DNA of 64,000 nucleotides from positions 1-64,000 of the forward strand of contig JAUXTQ010000024.1 in assembly GCA_030678995.1 (NCBI GenBank), in the 5' to 3' direction. Shown here one piece after another: positions 32,539-42,250 of this stretch. Position 1 is the first letter of the stretch; the number at the start of each line of letters is the position of its first letter. A program made the position numbers and the translations under genes. The notes beneath the pieces are model-generated. The model was not told the DNA's origin. It did not search any database and was given only the letters and a program-made list of their open reading frames with translations. This stretch comes from Caulobacter sp. Its GTDB lineage: Bacteria; Pseudomonadota; Alphaproteobacteria; Caulobacterales; Caulobacteraceae.

Positions 32539-35500
32539 TTAGCCGACCTGGCTCACGTTGTCGTCCGAGTTCCGGTCGATCAGGAAGTTGTAGGGATCGA
32601 CCCCCCCATACCGCGGCGCCTTGTCCACGACGAAGGTCAGGGTCTGGGTCCCGCTCCGGATCGGCCGCCGCTCGAACAGCAGGATGTTGCCCCGGTCGAA
32701 GCCCTTCTTGCCGGGCATGGCGGTAAACAGGCCCACGTCCAGGGTCTCGGCCAGCGGCGCCTCGGTCTCCACGCCCTTGCCGTCGGCGTACATCTTGCGG
32801 GCCGTCACCTTCAGCGTGACGTCGAAGCGTCCATCGGCCCGCTTCTTCACCGTCATCCCGGTGGTGCGGATGTCGTAGAGGGTGATCTTCTCGAACAGGT
32901 CGGAGATCAGCGCCTTCCGGTCCGGCGCCTCCTCGTTGAGAATGTCGACGAAATCCCGGGTGCTGGCGTAGGGCGCGGTCTTGAAGGCGAAGCGGGCCAG
33001 CAGCCGGCGCAGGGCGCGGTTGACCGTCGCCTCGCCGATCTCGTGCTGCAGCCGGTACATCACCAGCCCGCCCTTGTTGTAGTAGATGTAGGGCTGGTCC
33101 TCGACGCGCATCAGCGGCTGTTCGTCGACCACGTCCGACCCGCGTTCCCGCAGGTAGCGGTCCAGCTCGAACTTGAGGAACCGGCGGATCTGGTCCTCGC
33201 CATGAATCCGCTTCATCACCATCAGGGCGGAGTACTGGGCGAAGGTCTCGCTGAGCATCGCCGCGCCCTGCTGGTTGGCGCCGATCAGCTGGTGCGCCCA
33301 CCACTGGTGGCCGATTTCGTGCGCCCCGACATAGGTGACCATGTCGACCTTTTCGGGGTCGGCGTAGTTGGCGATGAAGAACAGGTTCTCCGACCAGGGC
33401 ACCGTGTTGGCGAACGATTGGGCGAAGTTGGCGTAGGCGGGGAATTCCAGGAAGCGCAGCTGGGTGAACTGATAGGGGCTGAACTCGGCCTGCATGTAGT
33501 CCAGCGACACCTTCGCCGCCGTCTCCATCCGTTCCACGTTCCAGGGGTGTTCGGGGTGGTAGTAGACCGCCAGGTCGACGCCCTTGTAGCGCTGGCTCGA
33601 GACCGCATAGCGGCCCGACTGGACCGAATAGAAGGGCAGGCCCGGCGACTCGGCCACGAACCGCACCTTGCGCCGCCCGCCGGAGACCAGCTCGCCGACC
33701 ATGCGGCCCGGCGCGATGGCCAGCTGGTCGTCGTCGGTTTCAACGCTGATGTTGGCGGTGGTGTAGTCGGCGTCCCGGCGGAAGGCGTTGAACCGGCGCG
33801 CGCCGACGTCATCCAGCGAGGGCGGCCGGATATCGATTGGGGTGAGCTTCAGCTTGCGGCGGACGGCGCGGTCCTGCAGGAACCCGCCGGCCTCCACGCC
33901 CAGGAAAGGCGCGATCTCGGTGTTGTTGAGGAATGCGCCGTTGGCCACGACCCGCCGCTCGTCGCCGCGATTGCGGAACCCCAGCTGGCGGCGCTCGGTC
34001 TCGAAGGTGAACACCCGCCGCGCGCCGTTCAGCAGCGGCGTGTCCAAAGCGTAGACCCGGTAGTTGAACCTCTCTTCGTTGCGCACCAGCCGCCCCTCGA
34101 CCGACACGCTGACGATGCGCACGTCGCGGTCGAAGGCGAGGTGAAGCTCCCTCAGCGTCTCGCCGGTCCGATTCTCGATCAGATAGCGGCCCTTGGTCAC
34201 CGCCCGCGGCTCGCGCGGCCAGAACCGCACGTCCAGGTCCATGCTGACGATGCTTGGGCGCGGCAGGTCCTTCAGTGACCCGAGGGTCTTCTCGTAGTCG
34301 GCCAACCACCGCTCGTCCGACTTCTCGGTGCGATACTCGTTGAGCACGTTGGTGTTGTAGTAGATCCACCCCCCGGACCCGACAAACAGGGCCAGGCCGA
34401 CGGCGGCGGTCATTCCGGCCTTGCCGGTCAGCCGCGAGGGCAGGCGGGCGAGCCGCGGTGTCAGCCGGCTCTCCGTGCCGCGGCGCCACAGGGCGTAGGC
34501 GAGGACGGCCAGGATCAGGCAGAAGGCGGACCAGTAGAGCCGGATCCACCAGGCGCCGATCCAGAATCTGCCCAGGCCGTTCATGTCCGACAGCGGAACG
34601 ATCGGTCCCAGGAAACCGCCGCCGAAGATGTAGAGGGCATGGTCGAAGCCGGCGTCGGGCAGGGTCATGCCGGCGACCACCACCAGCATCATCAGGCCCC
34701 AGCCGATGAACTTGTGCGGGGCGACCGCCTGCAGGAACACCGCCAGCACCGCCGTGAGGGTCAGGTTCACGCTGATCGGCAGGACGTACCAGAGCAGGTA
34801 GCGGTCGAAGCGGAAGTCGAAATAGCCCTTCAGGGTCTGGACCAGCACCGCGGCGATGACGCTGACGATGACGGTGGAGATCAGCACCAGGGCAATGGCC
34901 AGGATCTTCGGGGCGACGAAGGCCCAGTCCGGCACGGGCGTGCAATCGACGATCTCGTGGGTCTTGCGCTCGCGCTCCCGCCAGACCAGCTCGCCCGCGT
35001 AGTAGATGGCGATGATCACCGGGATGATCGAGAACGAGCCCAGCAGCGGCATGATCAGCGCCCGGGTCACCGGGTAGATGACGCCGCCGAAGCGCGATGC
35101 ATCGGTGGCGAACCACAGCGCGCCCATGGAGTTGAACAGGCCGATGGCCAGCAGGACGACATAGGCCGGGCTGCCGAACACCTGGGCCATGTCCAGCCGC
35201 GTGCGGACCATCAGCTGCGCCCAGGCGGTGGCCCGGCCAAACGTCGGGCGCGGCAGGGCGGCGAGGGGCGGGGGCGGCGCCTCGGGCGCGGCGGCGGCGG
35301 CCAGCTTCTGGGTGCGGGCCCGCTTGCCCGACTGCGCCGCGGACTGGAAACCGAACAGCGGATAGGCCAGGGCGAGGACGGCAAATCCGAGGCTGGTGAA
35401 GATCACCCGGTTCCACAGCAGCGCGCCCTCCAGGGCGGGGACCAGGCTGTTGCGCTCGGAGACGGTCCAGAACTTGGTCGCCACGCCGAAGGCGGCGGCG

Positions 35501-36135
35501 CCGAATGGCTCCCACAGCGCCGCGGCCTTCTCGTACTCCGGCCGGTCGAGGGCGATGGTGGCGACCACCCAGACAACCAGCAACCCGACGACGCCGACAT
35601 AGGTCCACATCATCGAGCGGGTGATGGTGGCCAGGGCGAAGAACAGCGCCGAGGTCAGGAACACCACGGGCAGGGCCATCACCAGATAGCCGAACAGGTA
35701 GGCCTGCGGGATCAGCGGGCCGAGCGTCTCCCTGTCCAGCCAGGGCATGGCCGCCCCCAGCGCCAGCGCGCCCGGCACCGTCAGGAAGGCCAGCATGGCC
35801 GCTCCGAAAGCGCCGGTGAACCGGCCGTAGAGGTAGGCGAACTTGGTGATCCGCGTGGATCGCAAGAGGGGGCCGAACCCCGTCTCGTCGTCCCGCACGA
35901 TGACGTTGGCGACAAAGGCCGTGGTCACGAACATGAAGAAGATGGCGAAGATCAGCTGGGTCTGGACGACCTGGTAGGGCGCGTTACGGTGCATGCCGCC
36001 GCCGTCCCCGCCGACGGTGATGGCGTCCACCGCGACCGACAGAAAGGTCAGCAGGAAGAAGATGCCGGTGGAGATCCAGAACACCGGCTGGCGGATCTGG
36101 TAGCGGAATTCGAAGCCTGCGACCTTGCCGAACAT
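32539..36135 (-). CDS. ABC-2 permease fused to M1 aminopeptidase
   Basis: 1198 residues. The N-terminal half (to about 590) has roughly a dozen hydrophobic helices of the ABC-2 type, e.g. PVFWISTGIFFLLTFLSV and IPVIIAIYYAGELVWRERERKTHEIVD. The C-terminal half is an M1-type metallopeptidase with HEIGHQWWAH at 939 and the third ligand Glu in LSETFAQYSALM. A GxMEN-type exopeptidase motif is not evident, so substrate mode is unclear. It pairs with the ATPase gene 10 bases upstream. A transporter joined to a peptidase suggests export and trimming of a peptide, or membrane quality control; this is inference. Confidence 0.9.
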   Translation of the reverse strand: MFGKVAGFEFRYQIRQPVFWISTGIFFLLTFLSVAVDAITVGGDGGGMHRNAPYQVVQTQLIFAIFFMFVTTAFVANVIVRDDETGFGPLLRSTRITKFAYLYGRFTGAFGAAMLAFLTVPGALALGAAMPWLDRETLGPLIPQAYLFGYLVMALPVVFLTSALFFALATITRSMMWTYVGVVGLLVVWVVATIALDRPEYEKAAALWEPFGAAAFGVATKFWTVSERNSLVPALEGALLWNRVIFTSLGFAVLALAYPLFGFQSAAQSGKRARTQKLAAAAAPEAPPPPLAALPRPTFGRATAWAQLMVRTRLDMAQVFGSPAYVVLLAIGLFNSMGALWFATDASRFGGVIYPVTRALIMPLLGSFSIIPVIIAIYYAGELVWRERERKTHEIVDCTPVPDWAFVAPKILAIALVLISTVIVSVIAAVLVQTLKGYFDFRFDRYLLWYVLPISVNLTLTAVLAVFLQAVAPHKFIGWGLMMLVVVAGMTLPDAGFDHALYIFGGGFLGPIVPLSDMNGLGRFWIGAWWIRLYWSAFCLILAVLAYALWRRGTESRLTPRLARLPSRLTGKAGMTAAVGLALFVGSGGWIYYNTNVLNEYRTEKSDERWLADYEKTLGSLKDLPRPSIVSMDLDVRFWPREPRAVTKGRYLIENRTGETLRELHLAFDRDVRIVSVSVEGRLVRNEERFNYRVYALDTPLLNGARRVFTFETERRQLGFRNRGDERRVVANGAFLNNTEIAPFLGVEAGGFLQDRAVRRKLKLTPIDIRPPSLDDVGARRFNAFRRDADYTTANISVETDDDQLAIAPGRMVGELVSGGRRKVRFVAESPGLPFYSVQSGRYAVSSQRYKGVDLAVYYHPEHPWNVERMETAAKVSLDYMQAEFSPYQFTQLRFLEFPAYANFAQSFANTVPWSENLFFIANYADPEKVDMVTYVGAHEIGHQWWAHQLIGANQQGAAMLSETFAQYSALMVMKRIHGEDQIRRFLKFELDRYLRERGSDVVDEQPLMRVEDQPYIYYNKGGLVMYRLQHEIGEATVNRALRRLLARFAFKTAPYASTRDFVDILNEEAPDRKALISDLFEKITLYDIRTTGMTVKKRADGRFDVTLKVTARKMYADGKGVETEAPLAETLDVGLFTAMPGKKGFDRGNILLFERRPIRSGTQTLTFVVDKAPRYGGVDPYNFLIDRNSDDNVSQVG

Positions 36136-36145
36136 CGGGCGGGCC

Positions 36146-37024
36146 TCAGGCGGCTTTGCGGTGGGTCGACAGGGTGGAGAAGTAGAGGTCCTCCAGACCG
36201 CCCTCCACCGGCGTGAAGCCGTCGCCCGGGTCGCTGTCGGCCAGCACGTGGATCAGGGTCCGGCCGGCGAACAGGCGGGTGGAAATGACCTGGTGGCGCT
36301 CGCGATGGGCGGGCAGGTCGGCCTTCTCGATGGTCTTCTTCCAGATGCGGCCCTTGAGGGCGGCGACCAGGGCGGTCGGGGCGCCCTGGCTGACGATCCG
36401 GCCGTCGCAGATGATCGCCATGGCCGGGCAGAGGTCGGACACGTCCTCGACGATGTGGGTCGAGAGGATCACCACCACGTTCTCGCCGATCTCGGCCAGC
36501 AGGTTGAGGAAGCGGTTGCGCTCCTCGGGGTCGAGGCCCGCGGTGGGCTCGTCGACAATGATCAGGGAGGGGTCGCCGATCAGGGCCTGGGCGATGCCAA
36601 ACCGCTGCCGCATGCCGCCGGAGAACCCGGCCAACGCCTTCTTGCGCACGGCCCAGAGATTGGTTTGCTGGAGCAGGGCCTCGACGGTTTCCTTGCGGTC
36701 CCCGCCGTCGGAGATGCCCTTGAGCACCGCCATGTGGTCGAGCATGTCCCAGGCCGAGACGCGGGGGTAGACGCCGAAATCCTGGGGCAGGTAGCCGAGC
36801 GTGCGGCGCAGCTGTTCGGGGCTTTTCAGCACGTCGATGGCGCCAAAGCGCACATGGCCCGACGTCGGCGCCTGCAGGGTGGCGATGGTCCGCATCAGGG
36901 TGGACTTGCCGGCCCCGTTGGGACCGAGCAGGCCGTACATCCCCTTGTCGACGGTCAGGTTGACCTCATCCAGCGCCACCGTTCCATTCGGATAGACGTG
37001 CGTCAGATTCTCGATAATCAGCAT
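36146..37024 (-). CDS. ABC transporter ATP-binding protein
   Basis: 292 residues from MLIIENLTHVYPNGTVALDEV; the 11 extra residues of the track start are not family-like. Walker A GPNGAGKST (38-46), Q-loop LGYLPQDFGVYP, signature FSGGMRQRFGIAQAL, Walker B LIIVDEPTAGLDP and His switch STHIVED are all present. The C-terminal 70 residues are a family-specific extension. It is the motor for the permease-peptidase encoded directly downstream and completes the pump. Divergent from the tyrosine phosphatase gene. Confidence 0.94.
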   Translation of the reverse strand: MLIIENLTHVYPNGTVALDEVNLTVDKGMYGLLGPNGAGKSTLMRTIATLQAPTSGHVRFGAIDVLKSPEQLRRTLGYLPQDFGVYPRVSAWDMLDHMAVLKGISDGGDRKETVEALLQQTNLWAVRKKALAGFSGGMRQRFGIAQALIGDPSLIIVDEPTAGLDPEERNRFLNLLAEIGENVVVILSTHIVEDVSDLCPAMAIICDGRIVSQGAPTALVAALKGRIWKKTIEKADLPAHRERHQVISTRLFAGRTLIHVLADSDPGDGFTPVEGGLEDLYFSTLSTHRKAA

Positions 37025-37168
37025 CTTTGGATCCACCCCCCGGTGAAGAACGACCAATTCAGCACGCCCCGCCTGATGTCATGGCCGGGCGTGGCGAGGG
37101 GGGCAAGTGAAAGAACCGTAAGGCGTTGTGGTCTCGCCATTGTCGCGTCGCTTGGGTAGGAACCTGCC

Positions 37169-37942
37169 ATGACCCGCAGAATCGCCTTTGAAGCCATCGA
37201 GAATTTCCGGGATTTCGGCGACTACGCCGCCGGCTCCCGCCGCCTCAAGCGCGGCCTCCTCTACCGATCGGCCAACCAGGCGGAGGCGACCCAGGCGGAC
37301 CTGGAGGCCATGAAGGCCCTGGGTCTTTCGGTCATCGTCGACCTGCGGCGCCCCAACGAACGAGAGCGCAGCCCCAGCCGCCGCTGGGAGGGCTTCGCCG
37401 CCACGGTGATCGAGAACGACATGGGCCAGGAGGAAGAGGATCCCTGGCACACCTTCATCAAGGGCTCGGATCTCAGTTCGGAAGCCTTCATCGGCTACAT
37501 GGTCGACTATTACCGCGACGCGCCCTTCGTGGACCGCCACGTCGACCTCTACAGCCGCTACTTCCACGCCCTGTCCGAGACCGAGGGGCCGGTGCTGATC
37601 CACTGCGCCGCCGGCAAGGACCGCACCGGCATCCTCGCCGCCCTGACCCATCACCTGGCCGGGGTCAGCGAGGCGGACATCATCGCCGACTTCCTGCTGA
37701 CCAACGACCTGCACCGCTTCGAACGCCGCGCGCCGCAGTTCGCCGCCCACATCGAGGAGATGACCGGCAGGCTGCCCAGCCGCGAGGCCATGATCACCGC
37801 CATGGGCGTGGAGGCCCACTATCTGGAGACGGCCTTCGCCGCCATCCACGACCGCCACCGGACCCTGGACGCCTATCTCGAAGAGGTCCTCGGCGTCGAC
37901 GCCGCCCGTCGCGAGGCCATCACCCACCGCATTCTGGACTGA
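37169..37942 (+). CDS. Tyrosine/phosphoinositide phosphatase (DSP-like)
   Basis: 257 residues. The PTP loop HCAAGKDRTGILAAL (about 148-162) gives the C-X5-R active site with Cys 149. Upstream, ENFRDFGDYAAGSRRLKRGLLYRSAN and VIVDLRRPNERE match the bacterial Y_phosphatase3/MptpB-LipA-type group that accept phosphotyrosine and phosphoinositides. No signal peptide. Separate transcription unit, divergent from the ABC operon by 144 bases. In this group the physiological substrate is rarely known. Confidence 0.9.
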   Translation: MTRRIAFEAIENFRDFGDYAAGSRRLKRGLLYRSANQAEATQADLEAMKALGLSVIVDLRRPNERERSPSRRWEGFAATVIENDMGQEEEDPWHTFIKGSDLSSEAFIGYMVDYYRDAPFVDRHVDLYSRYFHALSETEGPVLIHCAAGKDRTGILAALTHHLAGVSEADIIADFLLTNDLHRFERRAPQFAAHIEEMTGRLPSREAMITAMGVEAHYLETAFAAIHDRHRTLDAYLEEVLGVDAARREAITHRILD

Positions 37943-38058
37943 CGGCGGAATCGCCGGCGGGGCGACGATGCGCCCCGTGACAAACGAGCGTTTGACGTCC
38001 ACCGTGAGGGGAGGGGCCGCGGCAAGCCGGCCTGCCTTTGGGGAAGGACGACCGCCGC

Positions 38059-39609
38059 ATGAACGACTCCGCGCCTGTCACCGCCGAACACGACCTGACG
38101 GTCATGGGCGAAGTGTTGCCCGACGGCGTGGAGCCCGCGGGCGGCCCGGCGGCGGCGCCCCCCGCGGCTGGGCGGCTACCTCTCGGCGGCTGGAGCTGGT
38201 CGATCTTCCAGGGCGGGCGGGATCCCTATGTGATCCTGATCACCATCTACATCTTCGCCCCCTATTTCACGACCGCGGTGGTCGGCGACCCGGTCAAGGG
38301 CCAGGCGATGATCGCCACGGTCAGCACGCTCAACAGCATCCTGATCGCCTTCACCGCCCCGATCCTCGGCGCGGCCATTGACCGCTATGGCGCGCGCAAG
38401 CCGCTGATGCTGGCGATCGTCGCCTGCATGGCCCCGCTGATCTTCGCCCTGTGGTTTTCCAAGCCCGGCGGCGCGGGCCTGCCGGTGATCGGCGGCCTGT
38501 GGCTGTTCGGGATCATCGGGGTGCTGTTCGCCTACTGCGAGGTGATCCACAACGCCATGCTGATCAACGCGGCCGGGCCGCGCCACGCGCCGCAGGCTTC
38601 GGGCCTGGCGCTGTCGGCGGGTAACTTCTTTTCGGTCATCACCCTGACCTTCTGCCTGCTGGCCTTCGCCCTGCCGGGCAACCCGGCCGTCGCCGGCTGG
38701 CCGCTGGTGCCCGACCATCCGCTGTTCGGGCTGGACCCGAGCCAGGCCGAGACCTCGCGCATCGTGGCCCCTATCGCCGCGGTCCTGCTGGTGTTGTTCT
38801 CGATCCCGCTGTTCCTGTTCACCCCTGACGCCGCCAAGACCGGGACCAGCTTCATCGATGCCTGCAAGCAGGCCGCGACGCACATGGGGACGGTGGCCCT
38901 GTCGCTGATCAAGGCCGCGACCAAGGGCCCGGGTGAACGCCGCGCGGCGCTAGGCGAAATCATCACCGAGCGGGACGCGGTGATCTATCTGGGCGCCCGG
39001 ATGCTGTTCAACGACGGCATGACCGCCCTGCTGATCTTTTCCGGCATCTACACCGCCGGGGTGATGCGGTGGGAAATTCTGGAGATGCTGGCCTACGGCA
39101 TCCTGCTGAGCATCTTCGCCGTGGCCGGCGGGCTGTGCGGCGCGCTGTTCGACAACCTGTTCGGGCCGCGCAACGCGGTGCGGATCGAGATCGCCGGCTC
39201 GCTGATCTGCCTCGTCGCCTGGCTGGGCATGCGGCACGACCGGATCCTCTATCTCTGGCCCTACGACGACACCGCCCACGCGCCGCTCTGGGACGGACCT
39301 ATGTTCAGGACCCTGCCCGAGTGGATCTACCTCGGCATCGGCTTCGGCGTGGCCATCTTCGTCACCGCCCAGTACGCGTCCAGCCGCACCCTGCTGACCC
39401 GGCTGGTGCCGGCCGAGAAGCTGCCGGCCTTCTTCGGCATGTACGCCCTGTCCGGCAGCCTGACAGTGTGGATCGGCTCCCTGCTGGTGGGCGTGTTCAC
39501 CGCCCTGACCCAGAGCCAGACGGGCGGCTTCATCCCCATCGCCGGCCTGCTGGCGCTGGGTCTGGCGGGCATGATGTTCGTCAAGGGCGGCGGCAAACAG
39601 AGCGTCTGA
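38059..39609 (+). CDS. MFS transporter, UMF1/Atg22-like
   Basis: 516 residues from MNDSAPVTAEHDLT, preceded by GGGAAGGAC; the track's TTG 38038 is less likely. Eleven to twelve hydrophobic helices. YVILITIYIFAPYFTTAVVGDPVKGQAMI and an APILGAAIDRYGARKP loop (the MFS A-motif after helix 2) resemble the UMF1 group. LGARMLFNDGMTALLIFSGIYTAGV in the second half is typical of the same group. A proline/alanine-rich cytoplasmic N-terminus of about 40 residues precedes helix 1. Substrate unknown; related Atg22 proteins export amino acids. Confidence 0.87.
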   Translation: MNDSAPVTAEHDLTVMGEVLPDGVEPAGGPAAAPPAAGRLPLGGWSWSIFQGGRDPYVILITIYIFAPYFTTAVVGDPVKGQAMIATVSTLNSILIAFTAPILGAAIDRYGARKPLMLAIVACMAPLIFALWFSKPGGAGLPVIGGLWLFGIIGVLFAYCEVIHNAMLINAAGPRHAPQASGLALSAGNFFSVITLTFCLLAFALPGNPAVAGWPLVPDHPLFGLDPSQAETSRIVAPIAAVLLVLFSIPLFLFTPDAAKTGTSFIDACKQAATHMGTVALSLIKAATKGPGERRAALGEIITERDAVIYLGARMLFNDGMTALLIFSGIYTAGVMRWEILEMLAYGILLSIFAVAGGLCGALFDNLFGPRNAVRIEIAGSLICLVAWLGMRHDRILYLWPYDDTAHAPLWDGPMFRTLPEWIYLGIGFGVAIFVTAQYASSRTLLTRLVPAEKLPAFFGMYALSGSLTVWIGSLLVGVFTALTQSQTGGFIPIAGLLALGLAGMMFVKGGGKQSV

Positions 39610-39646
39610 CCTTCCCGCGGACCCGGCCAGGGTCTATCTGCCGCCC

Positions 39647-40981
39647 ATGCGCGCGGCGACGATCCTGGACCGGCCCTGGAGGGCCCCGGAAGCGGTGCTG
39701 TCGGCTTTCGCCGACGACCCGTGGGCCTGCGCCTTCCTGTCGGGCGGCACCGGGGAGCGGGCGCGCTGGTCCTATGTGCTGCGCAATCCCGACGAGACCC
39801 TGACCGTCCGTCCGGACGCCGTCGGCGATCCCTTCGCGGCGATGAAGGCGATGCTGGGCGAGACCCGGCCGAGCCATCCCGACGGACCGCCGTTCCAGGG
39901 CGGGCTGGCGGGCCTGGCCGCCTATGAGCTCGGCGACCGGATCGAGCCGCTGGACCTGGCCCGCCATCCGGACTGGCCCGACCTGTCGGTGGGCCGCTAT
40001 CCGAACCTGCTGGCCTTCGACCACCGGGAGCACCGGGTTCTGGCCATCGGCGCCGACCATGACGGGGCAGAAGAGGCGGCCGGCTGGCTGAGCGCCCCCG
40101 AGCGGCCGGCGAACCGCGCGCCGCTGGCGGCCCTGGCCGACCCGCCCACGGCGGCCGAGCTCTATGAAGCCGCTGTCGCCGACGTCATCGCCCGCATCCA
40201 TGACGGCGAGTATTTCCAGGCCAACATCGCCCGGCTGTGGACCGGACGCCTGGCGGAGGGCGCGACGCCCTTCGACCTGCTGGCGCGGCTGGCGGGCCAG
40301 AGCGCGGCGCCGTTCGCGGGCTACCTGCGCCTGCCCGGGCGGGCGGTGGTCTCCAACTCGCCGGAGCGCTTCGTCAGCGTCGGGGCGGGCCGCGCGCTGA
40401 CCGTCGAGACCCGGCCGATCAAGGGCACCCGGCCGCGCGGTCACACCCCGACCGAGGACGCGCGCCTGGCGGCCGAGTTGCTGGCCAGCGACAAGGATCG
40501 GGCGGAGAACCTGATGATCGTCGACCTGATGCGCAACGATCTGTCGCGGGTCTGCACGCCGGGGGCGGTGACCACGCCGGAGCTGTTCCGGGTCGAGAGC
40601 TTCGCCAATGTCCATCACCTGGTCTCCACCGTGTGCGGCCAGCTGGCGCCGGGCCTGACCGCCATCGATCTGCTGGAGGCGGCCTTCCCGCCCGGCTCGG
40701 TGACGGGCGCGCCCAAGGTCCAGGCGATGAAGTCGATCGCCCGGCTGGAGCCGCCGCGCGGACCCTATTGCGGGGCGCTGCTGTGGGCCGGGTTCGACGG
40801 CGCCTTCGATTCCAGCGTCCTGATCCGCACCGTCGGGCTGGTGGAAGGCGGCGGCGGCTGGCGCTACGAAGCCCGCGCCGGGGCCGGCATCGTCGCCGAC
40901 AGCGATCCCCGGGCCGAGCGCCTGGAAACCGAAGCCAAGATCGCGGCCCTGCTGCGCGCCCTCACGGAACCCCTCGCATGA
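39647..40981 (+). CDS. pabB: Aminodeoxychorismate synthase component I
   Basis: 444 residues. Converts chorismate plus ammonia to aminodeoxychorismate for folate. The chorismate-binding core is intact: IHDGEYFQANIARL, SNSPERFVSV, ETRPIKGTRPRG, DRAENLMIVDLMRNDLSRVC and PPGSVTGAPKVQAMKSIARLE. The IKGTRPRG motif with PIKG (rather than PIAG) fits PabB more than anthranilate synthase. Glutaminase PabA is not encoded nearby. Its stop overlaps the start of the pabC-like gene (ATGA), so the two are coupled. Confidence 0.94.
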   Translation: MRAATILDRPWRAPEAVLSAFADDPWACAFLSGGTGERARWSYVLRNPDETLTVRPDAVGDPFAAMKAMLGETRPSHPDGPPFQGGLAGLAAYELGDRIEPLDLARHPDWPDLSVGRYPNLLAFDHREHRVLAIGADHDGAEEAAGWLSAPERPANRAPLAALADPPTAAELYEAAVADVIARIHDGEYFQANIARLWTGRLAEGATPFDLLARLAGQSAAPFAGYLRLPGRAVVSNSPERFVSVGAGRALTVETRPIKGTRPRGHTPTEDARLAAELLASDKDRAENLMIVDLMRNDLSRVCTPGAVTTPELFRVESFANVHHLVSTVCGQLAPGLTAIDLLEAAFPPGSVTGAPKVQAMKSIARLEPPRGPYCGALLWAGFDGAFDSSVLIRTVGLVEGGGGWRYEARAGAGIVADSDPRAERLETEAKIAALLRALTEPLA

Positions 40982-41724
40982 TCCCTTTCGATGATCGCGG
41001 CCTGCTGCTGGGCGACGGCCTGTTCGAGACCATCCTGGTCAAGGACGGCGAGGCGGTGCTGTTCGACGATCACGTCGCCCGGCTGCAGGCCGGCTGCGTG
41101 GCACTGGGACTGCCGGCGCCCCACGGCGAGGACGTGCGCGCGCTCTGCCAGGACCTGGACGCCGACATGGCCAGCGGCCGCTGGGCCCTGCGCCTGACCC
41201 TGACGGCGGGGTCCGGGGGACGTGGCCTTGATCGGACGGCGGCGCCCGAGCCGCACATGTTCGCCACCGCCGCGCCCTCGCCAAAGCCGGAGGGCGCGGT
41301 CGCCCTGCTGACCAGCGACGTGCGCCGCAACGAAGGCTCGCCGACCTCGCGGCTGAAGAGCCTCGCCTATCTCGACAACATCCTGGCGCGGAAGATCGCC
41401 TCGCCGGCCGAAGCCCTGATGCTCAACAATCGCGGAGAGATCGCCTGCGCCGCGGCGGCCAACATCTTCTGGGTGCGGGGCGGGCGACTGTTCACCCCCG
41501 GCCTCGACTGCGGCGTGCTGGACGGCGTCATGCGCCGGCAGGTGATGAGCCTGGCGGAGGTTGAGGAGGTGAGGGCGCCGCGGGCGATGCTGGAAATGGC
41601 CGAAGCCGTGTTCCTGACCAGCAGCCTGATCGGCGTCCGCAAGGTGGTCAGCCTCGACGGCGTCAACCTGCGCGGCCACCCGTTGGTGGAAGAGATCGCG
41701 CGCAGTCTCGCGGCGGTCAGTTAG
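40978..41724 (+). CDS. pabC: Aminodeoxychorismate lyase-like class IV aminotransferase
   Basis: 248 residues from MIPFDDRGLLLGDGLFETILV. The PLP fold IV features are the N-terminal RGLLLGDGLFET, PLP Lys in SRLKSLAYLDNILARKIA, and LMLNNRGEIACAAAANIFWV followed by TPGLDCGVLDGVMRR. With pabB upstream (4-base overlap), release of pyruvate from aminodeoxychorismate to give p-aminobenzoate is the expected role. D-amino acid transaminase activity cannot be excluded from sequence alone. The track lists it only as the C-terminal part of a longer shadow ORF. Converges with tadG with an 8-base overlap. Confidence 0.9.
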   Translation: MIPFDDRGLLLGDGLFETILVKDGEAVLFDDHVARLQAGCVALGLPAPHGEDVRALCQDLDADMASGRWALRLTLTAGSGGRGLDRTAAPEPHMFATAAPSPKPEGAVALLTSDVRRNEGSPTSRLKSLAYLDNILARKIASPAEALMLNNRGEIACAAAANIFWVRGGRLFTPGLDCGVLDGVMRRQVMSLAEVEEVRAPRAMLEMAEAVFLTSSLIGVRKVVSLDGVNLRGHPLVEEIARSLAAVS

Positions 41725-42250
41725 CCTTGACGACCTTGTCCGACTTGCGGGGTCGCAGATAGAATTTGCGGGTGAAGGTGACCGCGTTGGGGACCATGAA
41801 ATCCACCGGCGAGTCGTAGCTGTAGCTGATCTCCGACATCACCACGCTCTGGCCGGCCGAAACGACGCCGGTGGGAACCCCGGCGACCGTGGCGCCGGCG
41901 GTCAGGGCGGTCATGCCAGACGCGCTGCTCCAGTCGACCTTCGGGACGCCGGCGGCGTCCCCCGTGACGCTGGTGACGCGCATCTTCAGCGAGGTGGTTT
42001 CGTAGGGCTGCATGATCGTCATGGCGATGGCGAAGATGTCGGTCAGGTCCGAGTCGCTGACGCTGGATGACTGGGCCACCAGGTCGCCGACCGCCGAGGC
42101 GGCGTGACCGGCCCGACGTTCGGCCAGCAGGGCCTGGGTGATCTCGGCCATGCCGAAATAGAAGGCGATCATCACCGGGGCGATGAGGGCGAACTCGACG
42201 GCGGAAACGCCGCGCCGGTCCCGGCCGAGGCTTTTCAGGAAGCGGATCAT
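41717..42250 (-). CDS. Pilus assembly protein TadG/TadE-like
   Basis: 177 residues from MIRFLKSLGRDRRGVSAVEFALIAPVMIAFYFGMAEI. The N-terminus is a TadE-type prepilin signal (RRGVSAVEFALIAP) followed by one membrane helix. The body is a beta-rich exported domain (QSVVMSEISYSYDSPVDFMVPNAVTFTRKFYLRPRK). Minor pseudopilin for the Flp pilus. Overlaps the upstream TadE gene by 4 bases (ATGA). The track's longer reading is a shadow extension. Confidence 0.9.
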   Translation of the reverse strand: MIRFLKSLGRDRRGVSAVEFALIAPVMIAFYFGMAEITQALLAERRAGHAASAVGDLVAQSSSVSDSDLTDIFAIAMTIMQPYETTSLKMRVTSVTGDAAGVPKVDWSSASGMTALTAGATVAGVPTGVVSAGQSVVMSEISYSYDSPVDFMVPNAVTFTRKFYLRPRKSDKVVKAN

